Shown piece after piece: positions 20,855 through 31,028 of a stretch of DNA of 64,000 nt (position 1 is the stretch's first letter; every line of letters begins with the position of its first letter). The DNA is taken from positions 2,232,001 to 2,296,000 of the forward strand of contig NC_070570.1 of the NCBI RefSeq assembly GCF_026914185.1. Reading direction: 5' to 3'. Source of the stretch: Puccinia triticina (taxonomy: Eukaryota > Basidiomycota > Pucciniomycetes > Pucciniales > Pucciniaceae). Both the position numbers and the translations under genes were made by a program. The notes beneath the pieces are model-generated. The model did not search any database and was not told the DNA's origin. It saw nothing but the letters and a program-made list of their open reading frames with translations.

Positions 20855-23800
20855 ATGTCCACGAGTACCTCACGACCCCACACGAAGCCAGAGACAGTCG
20901 ACAACAATCCAAGCGAGCAGCTGGGCTCATGGATCGTGGCCGTGACCGAGAGTCGGGGTGTCGGCCGGGAAGTGGGGATCGTCGGCTTCGAGCTCCAGTT
21001 TGGTCAAATCATACTCTCCCAAGTAAATAAATCCGTCCTTCCACTCATCTAGGAGCACATCAGAGCTCACCCCAGCCGCCTTGAACCGGCCTTGGGTAGT
21101 TAGCGGACTCTCAAACCTATGCTAAAACGATTCATTGGCTTCGCCAAGTTTAGTGCGGGGACTTTTCAACATTCTCGTGGTTTGCAGCTATTATTGATGG
21201 AGAGGCGGTCATACTTTCTGTAGAGACCTCCCTCACACTTGCTTTTAGTAGCACCTGCTTCGCCAAACTCCTTGACCATCTTACACACCACACTCAAACA
21301 TCTCTTCCCAGCCATTCCGTTGACTGTTCTGCCCCGCGCGAGCTTTGCCTCCGAGAAAGGGTACTCTCTCCTTCAAGACTTGTGTTCGGCTGGACCACAA
21401 TCCGAAGCAACGCTGGCGGAAGTTAGACAAAAGTATTACGCCCTCGGCGCGGCATCGGCGGTGATTGACTGGATCCATAAAAGGCTCATTCAAACCGGGA
21501 AGTCTCACTGGGAAAGACACTCTTTGAATGTCAAATGGCTCAGCGTTGAAGGGTGCATGTTGATCGATCGCAATACTGCCGTAGACCTTGAATTGATCAA
21601 CAATGTCAGTAGCCCCCGAAAAACGTATCCTACGCTGTTCGTTAAATATTAAAAACTAACGATCCAAATACACCAATCAAGGCGGTTTCCTCCAAATCCA
21701 AGCAGAGTCTGTTTGGTCTACTAAATCACACGTACACGCCAATGGCTAACCGTCTGGTCAGGAGTCCACACTATCATTCTGAGGATTTGGCTGAATGTTT
21801 CATGTTCATTGACAAGTGGATCATCGCAATCTCTTAGCTTCGAAGCAATTTACTGGCACCCCCTACGGAGATTGAGGTAATTGACGGGAGGCTTGATGCT
21901 GTTGAGGAATTAATCGAATTAGAAGACTCCTTTTTCAATCTTCGAAAATCTTTAAAACTGTTAGTCTCTATCTTTGGCCTGTCTGCTACTGCCTCCAAGG
22001 CGAGAAATCAGCAGCACGATCAGCTGATTCGTCTCGGCCTGCTGAAGTTTGACTCAAATAGATCTCGATAAGCTCATAGGCGGTATTATTTCGACCGAAC
22101 TGGCTAGCAACAGATCTAGCTGTAACTCACAATCAGGGAGTCTCTCAATGACAAGCCTACCTTCATCTTCCAAGAAGAAAAAAACAGCAGCCATAGACCC
22201 ATCTATAGCGATAACCAAAAAACTCGAGCTTTTGAAGTCACTTCGAACCATTCTTCAATCTCTAAATCCGATTCGGAGTGCCTTATCGAATTGCTCTAGC
22301 GAGCTTCTCCGTCTAGCTTCAAACATCTTCCAAGACGCCTTCTTGGATGAGATGGCTTCAGTCATTCAATTCCGTGTCAATGAAGATTCGTTTCTCGGAA
22401 TCCAAAAGGGAAGTCTCGCGAAGCAAAACGTCCATGCCTACGCCATCAAGGCTGGTGTGGAGAACCAATTGCTCAATGTGGCGTGAGTAGTAGCTCCGCA
22501 AAAATAGGCTGAAGCTTTGGGGTTACCCTAATCAAAACCACCCTTTCAGACGAGAAACGTACAAGGAAAACTTGTCAGATGCCATGGCGATGTGTGAAGC
22601 TTTGAAGGAAGAATATCATCTACCTAAACTACAATTTGTCTTTGAAACCAGGACCGGTTTCATGCTACAGATGAAGAAAGACGACTTACGAGCCACCAGC
22701 AAAGATTCGGCCTATCATCCTGACGGCCTTCCAAAAGTTTTTACCAACATCGTATGTCGTTTTTCTTCAAGGACGCTCGCATCTGCACATTGATCCAACC
22801 TGCTTATCTCTACGCAGGTTAAAAGGGGGAAAACCCTGCATTTTACCTGCTTGGACTTGGTTAGTAAGAGAGGCGCGCCGGTTCGAACGACTCAGGTTGA
22901 TGTTCCTCTATCTGATTTGCTTTCATAGAAAAAGAAAAACCAACTGATCATCAACTCATATCAAGAGATTTGTCTGCTAAGGTAAACCTTTCGCCATATG
23001 ATTTCTCATTCCTTTCTACATCATAAATGTAGAAAATTTACTAACCTAGACATTTCCATTTGGTATAGTGAAGAGTTTGTCCTTTCATATAACTTGCGAA
23101 ATAGGCTGAGCCTCTGACGAAGCTATTCCAGAGTTCTAGACGCGATTTTTGAAGAATTCAGGAAAAGAGTCTCGACCTTCTTCAGGCTCTCCGAAGCCAT
23201 TTCTTTGCTCGATATGTTGGCGAGGTCAGATCCTCGCCCCTTCATTTTTTCGTGTGCCAATCAACTTATGAATCTTGATTTCGTCTTAGTTTTGCGCATG
23301 TGGCGACCACTCGCGAATATGGCAAGTGCATAGTCTCACAGCGTGACCTCCCAAAAATCCTAACTCTGAGGCTTGCTATTCCTTCAGTTCGACCTGAGTT
23401 CACGGACACGCTAGCCATAAGTGATGGCAGACACCCTATTAAAGAGCTGTTTGATTCCGAAAGCGATGAGTTTGTGCCGAAGTAAGTCAGTCCCAAACTA
23501 TGATCAAGCTAGAAATTGCTTTTGTTGACAAGAGATTTGGATAATTTGGGCTCGGGTGAAGTGACACGTTTGCTAGCGAAGCGTGCTCTTTCCAATTGGT
23601 TACAGGGCCTAGTCAGCGTAGCTCCTCAACTGTATCCTTTATTGTTTCTAATGGGCCCACTTTTATGTTAATAGACATGAGCGGAAAGTCGATATTTTTG
23701 CGACAAATCGCTTTGATGGTCGTTATGGCACAAGTGAGCCTCCAGATTTGGAATAAATCTGAGATCGAGTAGCGTTTACGGAGTTCGTTTTGGTTCAGGT

Positions 23801-24963
23801 TGGATGCTTTTGCCCAGCAAAATACGCCTCGTTCCCTGTCTTTGACGCTCTTTTGACCTGCCTCTCCAAGAATGATGACATTGAGGCTGGCCTGTCGACT
23901 TTCTCCTCTGAGATGAAGACGTAAGTCCAGCTTCAGCATCGTGCCTTGACTGTCGTGATGCTGATATCACCCATCACTTGAACTCTCCTTAGGGTGTCCG
24001 GAATACTTTCCTCTATGGCAGTGTGTAGCAACCCTCTTATAATTATAGATGAACTTGGCAGAGGTACATCACCCCTGGAAGGAGTCGGAATCGCTCATGC
24101 ATTCAGCGAAGAAATCATCAAAGCGAAATCTTTCTGCTTTTTTGCAACCCATTTTAGAGTGAGCATGGTCACTGGCTCCGTTTGTTTGAATCGCATTCAG
24201 CCAACACATTAATTATCTGCGGTTTTAACCAGGAACTTTCTATGACGTTGGTAAGTCTTTTTTCAAAGTTCCTTCCTCCTCGCGAAGGGGAACGATGCGG
24301 CTGATTGGCCACATAGAGCGTCTATCCCAATGTGGCCTGCCTTCATTTGGAGACTATATTGAGCAAGCAAGAAGCCACGATGGCCTTACAGTTTCCTCAC
24401 AAAGTTCATGGGTAAGCTATATTCAACTTCCAATAATGAATTGGAATATTCTTATTGGCTAATGGCCGATTGGATTGTTCAGAGGGGCTGTGAAGAATGC
24501 AGGCTATGGTAAGAGCTTCCTCTACCTGAAGATCCCAACATGTGTGAATGACCCGCTTCACGCAAGGTATCGAGCTCGCTTCGATCGCTGCCTTGCCTCA
24601 TAATGTCATGAGTCGTGCCAAAAAGATCTCCGAAGAAATGGCGGCCCTAAGCACCGAGGTCGAAAGAAACAGCACCACGAACAAAGTGTTGAGGAGGCGT
24701 AAAGTATTGTTGGAGGTATGCTTCCCCCGAGAACCATCTTGATCAAAGCATCCAACTCCACGATATGCAGAAATTATAATAGGGGACTCATTCAAACACC
24801 CGTTCTACTTGGGTTTTTTATCAAGGTGTGTACGACCTTGAAGAACTTGGCCAATCATAGTAAACTTCCCTCGTCCGAACTCGGCAGGTTTCTGAAGGAT
24901 TATCAGAGAGACACCATTCATCGCTTGCAGCCCGATGAAGATATGTCTTCCTCCGGGTCATAG
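20855..24963 (+). CDS. MSH4: Meiotic MutS homologue Msh4
   Basis: Msh4 pairs with Msh5 to stabilise meiotic recombination intermediates and lacks the mismatch-recognition domain (family knowledge). Exon 1 (20855-21022) has WIVAVTESRGVGREVG and QIILSQ. Further exons: end 21604; 21682-21756; 21838-21959; 22048-22482; 22550-22751; 22818-22859; 22929-22981; 23132-23224; 23290-23321; 23388-23481; 23562-23611; 23675-23733; 23799-23920; 23993-24158; 24233-24250; 24317-24411; 24483-24508; 24567-24715; 24826-24963. The phases agree at every junction from 21604 on. Walker A is GPNMSGKS (split by an intron), Walker B LIIIDELGRGTS, followed by FFATHF and YGIELASIAALP. The exon joining 21022 to 21239 is unresolved: a candidate from 21149 meets an in-frame TAG at 21221. 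Intron 23322-23387 has a GC donor. Confidence 0.88.
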
Positions 24964-25575
24964 AACCCCTGCTTCTTTCCTGCCACCCAAAAATGTTTTT
25001 AAACACGATTTTGTCACACTGTCTGTCGCGCTAAAATGCTCATGTTGCCAAGCTCTGACACAGAGCCCTGGCCCTCTGACCGGCGCAGCCAACTTCGGGC
25101 ATATTAGTATATGTAATACTTCGTCATGATCTATCCTAGTCAAAATCACATATGATGAAAGGTATATGATAAAAATGCAATGTACCTTGGTACTGGAGCC
25201 TACTGGAGCTACAATAATTGCACAGGAGGACACAACTGCTCCGAGGGCACTTGTGGTCAGGCTGAAAGTGGAACCTTTTTGGGTTTCAGCCAGGATCCGG
25301 CATCAAAGGATTCATCGTCCTCGTCCTCACTGCGAGGCCCTTTTCGCGCATCAAAGCCTTGTCTCTTCGCCTCAGCTTACTATTCACCTCTTCGAGCAAG
25401 ATGAGTAGGCATTTTTTCTTCGCCTCGTTCTCCTGATCGTAAGTTCGGCAGCTTTATGACATCATCTCTCTAGCTTGCCCTACACTTCTTAACGATTCTT
25501 TGGTCGAGTTTTCGTTAAGCATTTTGTAATCGTTACATACAACTAGTGTACGCCTCCGGTACTACCACATACCAG
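24964..25575 (+). other. Flank of MSH4 with possible exons of a small cysteine-rich gene
   Basis: From 25180 a frame reads MYLGTGAYWSYNNCTGG and HNCSEGTCG, which looks like a small secreted-protein exon. After the acceptor-like TACAACTAG before 25547, a second stretch reads YASGTTTYQT and would end in a TGA formed across the copia target site (ACCTG followed by A). No signal-peptide exon was found upstream. It may be a broken gene, or chance. Confidence 0.25.
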
Positions 25576-25580
25576 ACCTG

Positions 25581-25920
25581 TGTTGGGAGCCGGTGGTACC
25601 AAGATTGCAAACAGCGGTAATCAGAGTGGCATATACATAACCTTACTCATCTTGTGGTTATGCATACATTCATAGTTGTCATCTATCTACTGCGGCTGCG
25701 GTCTTGTTGTATGTAGTCTAGCTCGCCGCCCGGTACCGGTTCTACTCTTTCCTCACCGAGAGTTGGATCGATACCGGGCGTGCTCAGAGCTGATCAACGG
25801 CGTGTTTCTTGTCGTCAGGTTAGTAATCCTCACCGAGAGTTGGATCGATACCGGGCGTGCTCAGAGCTGATCAACGGCGTGTTTCTTGTCGTCAGATTCA
25901 CATCCCATCAGCTTCTTATA
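25581..25920 (+). repeat. 5' LTR of the copia element
   Basis: Begins TGTTGGGAGCC and ends CTTCTTATA. It contains an internal tandem duplication: a 69-bp unit at 25750-25818 recurs at 25827-25895 (period 77 bp, beginning TCCTCACCGAGAG). The same duplication is present in the 3' LTR. Confidence 0.95.
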
Positions 25921-25989
25921 GGTTAAAAGCCGTATTCTACCAGCCGCTAACCGTGTATCGAATTCATTTCTCGGGAGACCAACAATTGA

Positions 25990-28900
25990 ATGGTTGGAAG
26001 AGGAGGAAAAATAAAAGAAATTCAAGAAAAAGCGATAAAAGAAACTTTGGAAAAACAGCGAATCGAAAGAGAAAAAGAAGAAGAAGATAGACTCCGGACG
26101 ATCCGAGAATTTGAAGAAAATCAGAAGAGATCGTACGAACGATTCAACCAACCCGCTCAATCCTCCTCCACGGTAGACGTCGAAATGGCCGGACAACCGT
26201 CTGCTGAAGATTACTTTCGTCTGAAAGCCGAAATCGATCGACTATCACTCCTGATCCCCGCTCCTACGCAACAACCTGAAGGGAATAGCGTTCTCAATAG
26301 CTTCCACAAAAAGCCCCTAGACCTTCACTATATGCACAACCCGAAAAAAACTCGATTAGCAAAGGGAAAGGCTAATTTCAAAGTCTGGGATCGTGAAATC
26401 AACAGAACTCTCAAGTATGTCTTCGAAAACACCGACACATTCACTGCCGTCGAATCGAACTTCAAATCGAGGTCCGCCAAAGACCAGGCAGCCATTGCGT
26501 GTCTTCTGCGGTCGACAATCGAGACATCTCTACTCGATATTGTGGACGGAACTAACCCAGACGATCCATGGACAATCTTTAAGAGCCTCAAGAGCCAATG
26601 TGATCGATCTGATCAACAACACAAACTCGATCTCATTAGCCAGTTTGCAGACTTAATGGCTAACCGATCGACTCCGGGAACGGACATCGATCTAGCGAAG
26701 TGGAGCAAGATTTGGGCTGAGATGGCCCAACTCAAGATATCTTTTGAGGAGATGGGAGGGCTGTGCTTACAAAACAGCTTCTCGGCACCTGCCGGTATTG
26801 ATCCGAAGACATTCGAATTCGTGGTCAGCCAGAAACTCGAGACGGCGACTAGCGTTTCTATGAATGACGTCATGACGGTAATACAGGCAGCGACCGGAAA
26901 ATCTCAGCAGAGATCTAGCGCAACCATCGAAGATCACTATACCCCGATGGATCTAGACGCCATCAATGCCGTACGCATGAATGCTGGCAGATATGCACCA
27001 CCGCACCGTCGATTCCCTCAACAGCACCCGCAAAATAATCGCCAAGCTGGACCTCAGCAAAACGGTCTGCCGACATCCCAACCTAAACCACAGCTTTCAA
27101 TCGAGAAAGCGACGGCTTTCCGTGGTGTTCCCCTCAATAGCAACCTCACGGACAAGTGGGGTATCCAATGCCATTACTGCAAACAGAATGGGCATTGGTA
27201 CAACAACTGCCGATTATTCGGGGAAGATGTCTCGTCGGGCGTGATTCAGCCACCTCCTGATGGACACAACGCCCCGGGCTCGAATTACTTGCCTCCAGAT
27301 CGCAATTTCGGCAAACACAATCGATTGCGTCAACTCGATATCCCAGAGGCTAGTGACGGGAAGATTCTTCTAGACTCGGGTGCCTCGACCCACGTGAGTG
27401 GCTCCCTTGATATGTACATATCTCGTGAAGAACTCGCCGTACCCAGGCGTATCCTACTTGCGGTGGCTGACTGCTCAGTTGATGTCAAATTCAGAGGGAC
27501 GATCTCCATCCCGACGTCGAAGGGAACAGTGACGATTGAAGGAGTATACTACTGCCCCGGTGTTGACTGTGTAATCCTCTCGGTCGGTCGTCTGACGGAA
27601 GTGGGTTGGAAGTTTAATTGTCAAGGAAGATCCGCAACGTTAACTAGTCCGACAAATGTCATATTCAACACGTTGTATTGAAATTTCTGTTGGTTTTTAT
27701 CTCATCTGAACCAATCTTTGAAATTAAATAAAATCACTCAGCGCCCATCATTTGACCCATTCCTATGGCATCGGAGACTAGGACACGTATCTGAGGAAGT
27801 TGTCAGAAAATATCTCAAAGATCACTTCCCGGATGAAGTACAAGGCAAAAAGTGGGAGTCTTTCTTCTGTACTCAGTGTGCAAAGTCGAAGAGTCTCGAC
27901 AAGAAATCCCCGGGCGGCAACTCGCTGATCCCACGCGACAAACCGCTAGACCTGCTTGTTTCTGACGTGGCGGGACCTTTTCCACACGACATGTCTGGAA
28001 AACGGTACGTGTTAACCATGAGAGATCATGCTTCGACATACATTTGGTGCGATGTAATGACGGAGAGAAGCAAAGTCCCGGCCAAAATTATGTCTTGGAT
28101 TAATCACATCAAGAATTCTTTTGGTTGTTTTCCGAAAAATATCAGATGCGATAATGCGCCCGAATACACAGCATCATTGAAGAAACTTCTGATCCCAATT
28201 GGAGTAGGATTGGCGCCTGTACCTCCGTACAGTCCTGAACAAAACGGAGAAGCAGAAAGAGTGAACCGTACCCTTGGTGATATGGCAAGGACTATGCTAC
28301 ATGAATCTCAGATGCCTAGACCGTATTGGAGCTATGCGTATAAGCTCGCTGCACATATCCACAACAGGATTCCGAACAAGAAGATCGAATCTTGTCCGGT
28401 CAACGCGTTGTACGGAATTCCGACAGATCCCAACAATCTCTACCCTTTTGGCGCACAAGCGATCGTGCATGTGCCCAAAGAGAAACGAGACAAACTATCT
28501 CAACAAGCGATTGAAGGACAACTGATAGGATACCCAGCTTCGGGAGCTGGTTGGCTTATACACTCAAATCGCGACGGAAGGATCCTCCACTCGACATCAG
28601 TTATATTTCCGGAGTTTCAGAAGTTACCAATCAAAAAGAAAGAACTGAAGAAAGGCGATCTAGATTTGATCTTGAATCAGATTGTATTGAAACTCGGCGA
28701 AGAAGAAACTGAAGTGAATGCTAAAGCTGAACAGGAGGCGATGTCAAATCTTCCGGTAACTCAAGACAGACGATTGCCCAATACAATCAAATCCGCACTA
28801 ATCAATCCGGAAGCGGCCAAATGGATTCAAGCGGCAAACTATGAAGTTGACAAATTCTTTGAACTTGACGCGTGGGACGTCGTTGAACCGTTCGGTGGTG

Positions 28901-30285
28901 TGAAACCTTTAGGATGTCGATGGGTTTTTGTCATCAAACCGGGCGAGAAAGAAGGTGACCCTGAAATCTTCCGCGCTCGGTACGTAGCAAAGGGCTTCAA
29001 CCAAGTGATGGGCCGTGATTGCAATGAAACATATGCACCCACAGCTTCGCTAGTCACTCTGCGTATGCTAATCTCACTAGCGATGAAATACCATTACCCG
29101 ATGGCGACTTTCGACGTTAGTTCGGCATATCTCTATAGCCCAATTGATGAAGAAGTGTACGTTCAACCTCCCGTGGAAATCAGGCCGGAACTCAAAGGAA
29201 AGATATTGAAACTCAAGAAAGCAATGTACGGTACACGACAGGCAGCAAGATGCTGGTGGCTATTTTTCAAGAGCAAGATGGAAGACCTGGGATTCACAGT
29301 TTCGGAGCTCGAACAGTCCCTTTATACATACCGGAGAGGTGACGATTTCATCGTCATCTGGCTACATGTAGATGATGGTCTAGTAGTAGCTTCTCAAGAC
29401 GAATTGATGACAGAATTGAAAGATGCAATTACCAAGGAACTCAAAATCAAGTGGTCGGACAAAATCTCCGGTCTAGTGGGATTGAACATCAAAATTTCCG
29501 GTCGCATGGTTGAATTAGATCAAGAAAAGCTAGCTCAACAAATCGTCAACAACTACCCGCGCACGATTTTCACTCAACGTAGCACACTTCCCGACACCAA
29601 CCTTGAAATAAATGCAGGTGAACCGATAGACCAAACTCAATACAGGTCTGTCATTGGATCCCTAATGTATCTAGCGGCAGGAACTCGGCCAGATCTTTCT
29701 TACGGCGTCAACCTGCTTGCTCGGTATTCACAAGCACCTTCGCAACACCATTGGAAGGCACTTGATTTCTTGGTTGGTTATGTAAAGAGGTCAACATCGA
29801 TGAAACTGGTTTTAAAAGGCGGCGGCGACTCGTTGGACTTGTGGTCGGATGCGAATTGGGGTGGAGAACATGAGAGGTCGACTTCGGGGTTTGTTATCAA
29901 GCATTTGGGGGACTCGGTGGCGTGGGGTGCGAAGAGGCAAACGGTGGTGGCACTATCGACGTGCGCGGCGGAATACGTGGCATTATCTGAAGGCGCTCAA
30001 CATCTAGCAGGAATTTCGATGGTACTTGAAGAGCTCAATCAAACGGTCAAAATGCGAATTTTCTGCGACAATGAAGCAGCCGTTTTAATTGCAGGTGATA
30101 ATGCGTCCAAGAAGAAAACAAGATATTTAATTAGGGCGTTTTATTTCATTAATGATTTTATCAGAGAAAATAAGATCAAGATCCAATGGACCAGCACAAA
30201 AACGCAGCAAGCAGACATTTTTACAAAGAAACTCGGACCCAACAAGATGGACACAGCGTTGGAAAACCTCGGCATGAAGGCGTAA
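25990..30285 (+). CDS. Copia gag-pol polyprotein with one in-frame UGA
   Basis: One frame of 1,432 codons is broken by a single TGA at 27679-27681. Upstream: a Lys/Glu-rich coiled start (MVGRGGKIKEI), a Gag region, a CCHC zinc knuckle (CHYCKQNGHWYNNC) and the aspartic protease site LLDSGASTHVSG. Downstream: the GAG-pre-integrase/HHCC zinc region (WHRRLGH, CTQCAKSK), integrase catalytic residues (SDVAGPF, CDNAPEY, EQNGEAER), RT (FDVSSAYLYSP and VDD in WLHVDDGLVVAS) and RNase H (SDANWGG, CAAEY, FCDNEAAV). All catalytic blocks look intact. The UGA sits between protease and integrase. It is either a recent inactivating change or a readthrough point controlling pol output. Confidence 0.93.
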
Positions 30286-30307
30286 GGTTTGCAATCTTGG
30301 GGGGGGA

Positions 30308-30647
30308 TGTTGGGAGCCGGTGGTACCAAGATTGCAAACAGCGGTAATCAGAGTGGCATATACATAACCTTACTCATCTTGTGGTTATGCATACATTCAT
30401 AGTTGTCATCTATCTACTGCGGCTGCGGTCTTGTTGTATGTAGTCTAGCTCGCCGCCCGGTACCGGTTCTACTCTTTCCTCACCGAGAGTTGGATCGATA
30501 CCGGGCGTGCTCAGAGCTGATCAACGGCGTGTTTCTTGTCGTCAGGTTAGTAATCCTCACCGAGAGTTGGATCGATACCGGGCGTGCTCAGAGCTGATCA
30601 ACGGCGTGTTTCTTGTCGTCAGATTCACATCCCATCAGCTTCTTATA
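30308..30647 (+). repeat. 3' LTR of the copia element
   Basis: Same sequence as the 5' LTR (offset 4,727 bp), including the internal 77-bp-period duplication. Followed by target duplication ACCTG. Confidence 0.95.
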
Positions 30648-30663
30648 ACCTGAATCGTTTTTG

Positions 30664-30835
30664 CGCGCGGGGAAGCTGGCGAGATTCCAGAGTCTTCGTG
30701 TGTCAAGGGATGCGACGGCTCTGCTCAGCTCGACGCTTCCGGTAAGCAAGGGTAAAGAAGCACCAAACCTGATCGCGCGGTGAAGCTGGCGAGATTCCAA
30801 AGTCTTCGTGTGTCAGGGGATGCGACAGCTCTGCT
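30664..30835 (+). repeat. Two direct repeats (62 bp, spacing 110) upstream of a secreted-protein gene
   Basis: Copies at 30664-30725 and 30774-30835 share CGCGCGG, GAAGCTGGCGAGATTCCA and GTCTTCGTGTGTCA with only a few substitutions. They lie 200-360 bp before the ATG at 31029 and could be duplicated promoter elements. Confidence 0.7.
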
Positions 30836-31028
30836 GAAGTTTCGTATAACATTCGCTGTCGGCCGTGTTTTTATAGGGCATGTGCACAATAGAAGAGGGT
30901 GATTTAAGTAAGCTAAGCCATCCCCTTACTCCTTCACACCCAGACCGAAACATCTCCTTCCCCCACTTCAACCGACCAGTGAAATCAACCATTCATTCAT
31001 TTATTTAGAAATATATATCAAGCCTCCA

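Larger units (their letters stand above)
25581..30647 (+). mobile_element. Ty1/copia LTR retrotransposon, full length (5,067 bp)
   Basis: LTRs at 25581-25920 and 30308-30647 flank one gag-pol frame. A 5-bp target duplication ACCTG lies at 25576-25580 and 30648-30652. The polypurine tract is the G run just before the 3' LTR (30299-30307). The LTRs look identical over 340 bp, so insertion is recent. The primer-binding site would start at 25921 (GGTTAAAAGCC); I cannot name its tRNA. Order protease, integrase, RT, RNase H marks it as copia, not gypsy. Confidence 0.96.

Noticed and set aside
23069..23074. A 6-nt micro-exon in MSH4 between 22981 and 23132
   Set aside because: Direct joining of 22981 to 23132 also keeps frame and gives a good protein, so the extra exon is not needed.
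25921..25935. Copia primer-binding site assigned to a specific tRNA
   Set aside because: GGTTAAAAGCC follows the LTR, but I could not match it safely to a tRNA end or half-molecule.
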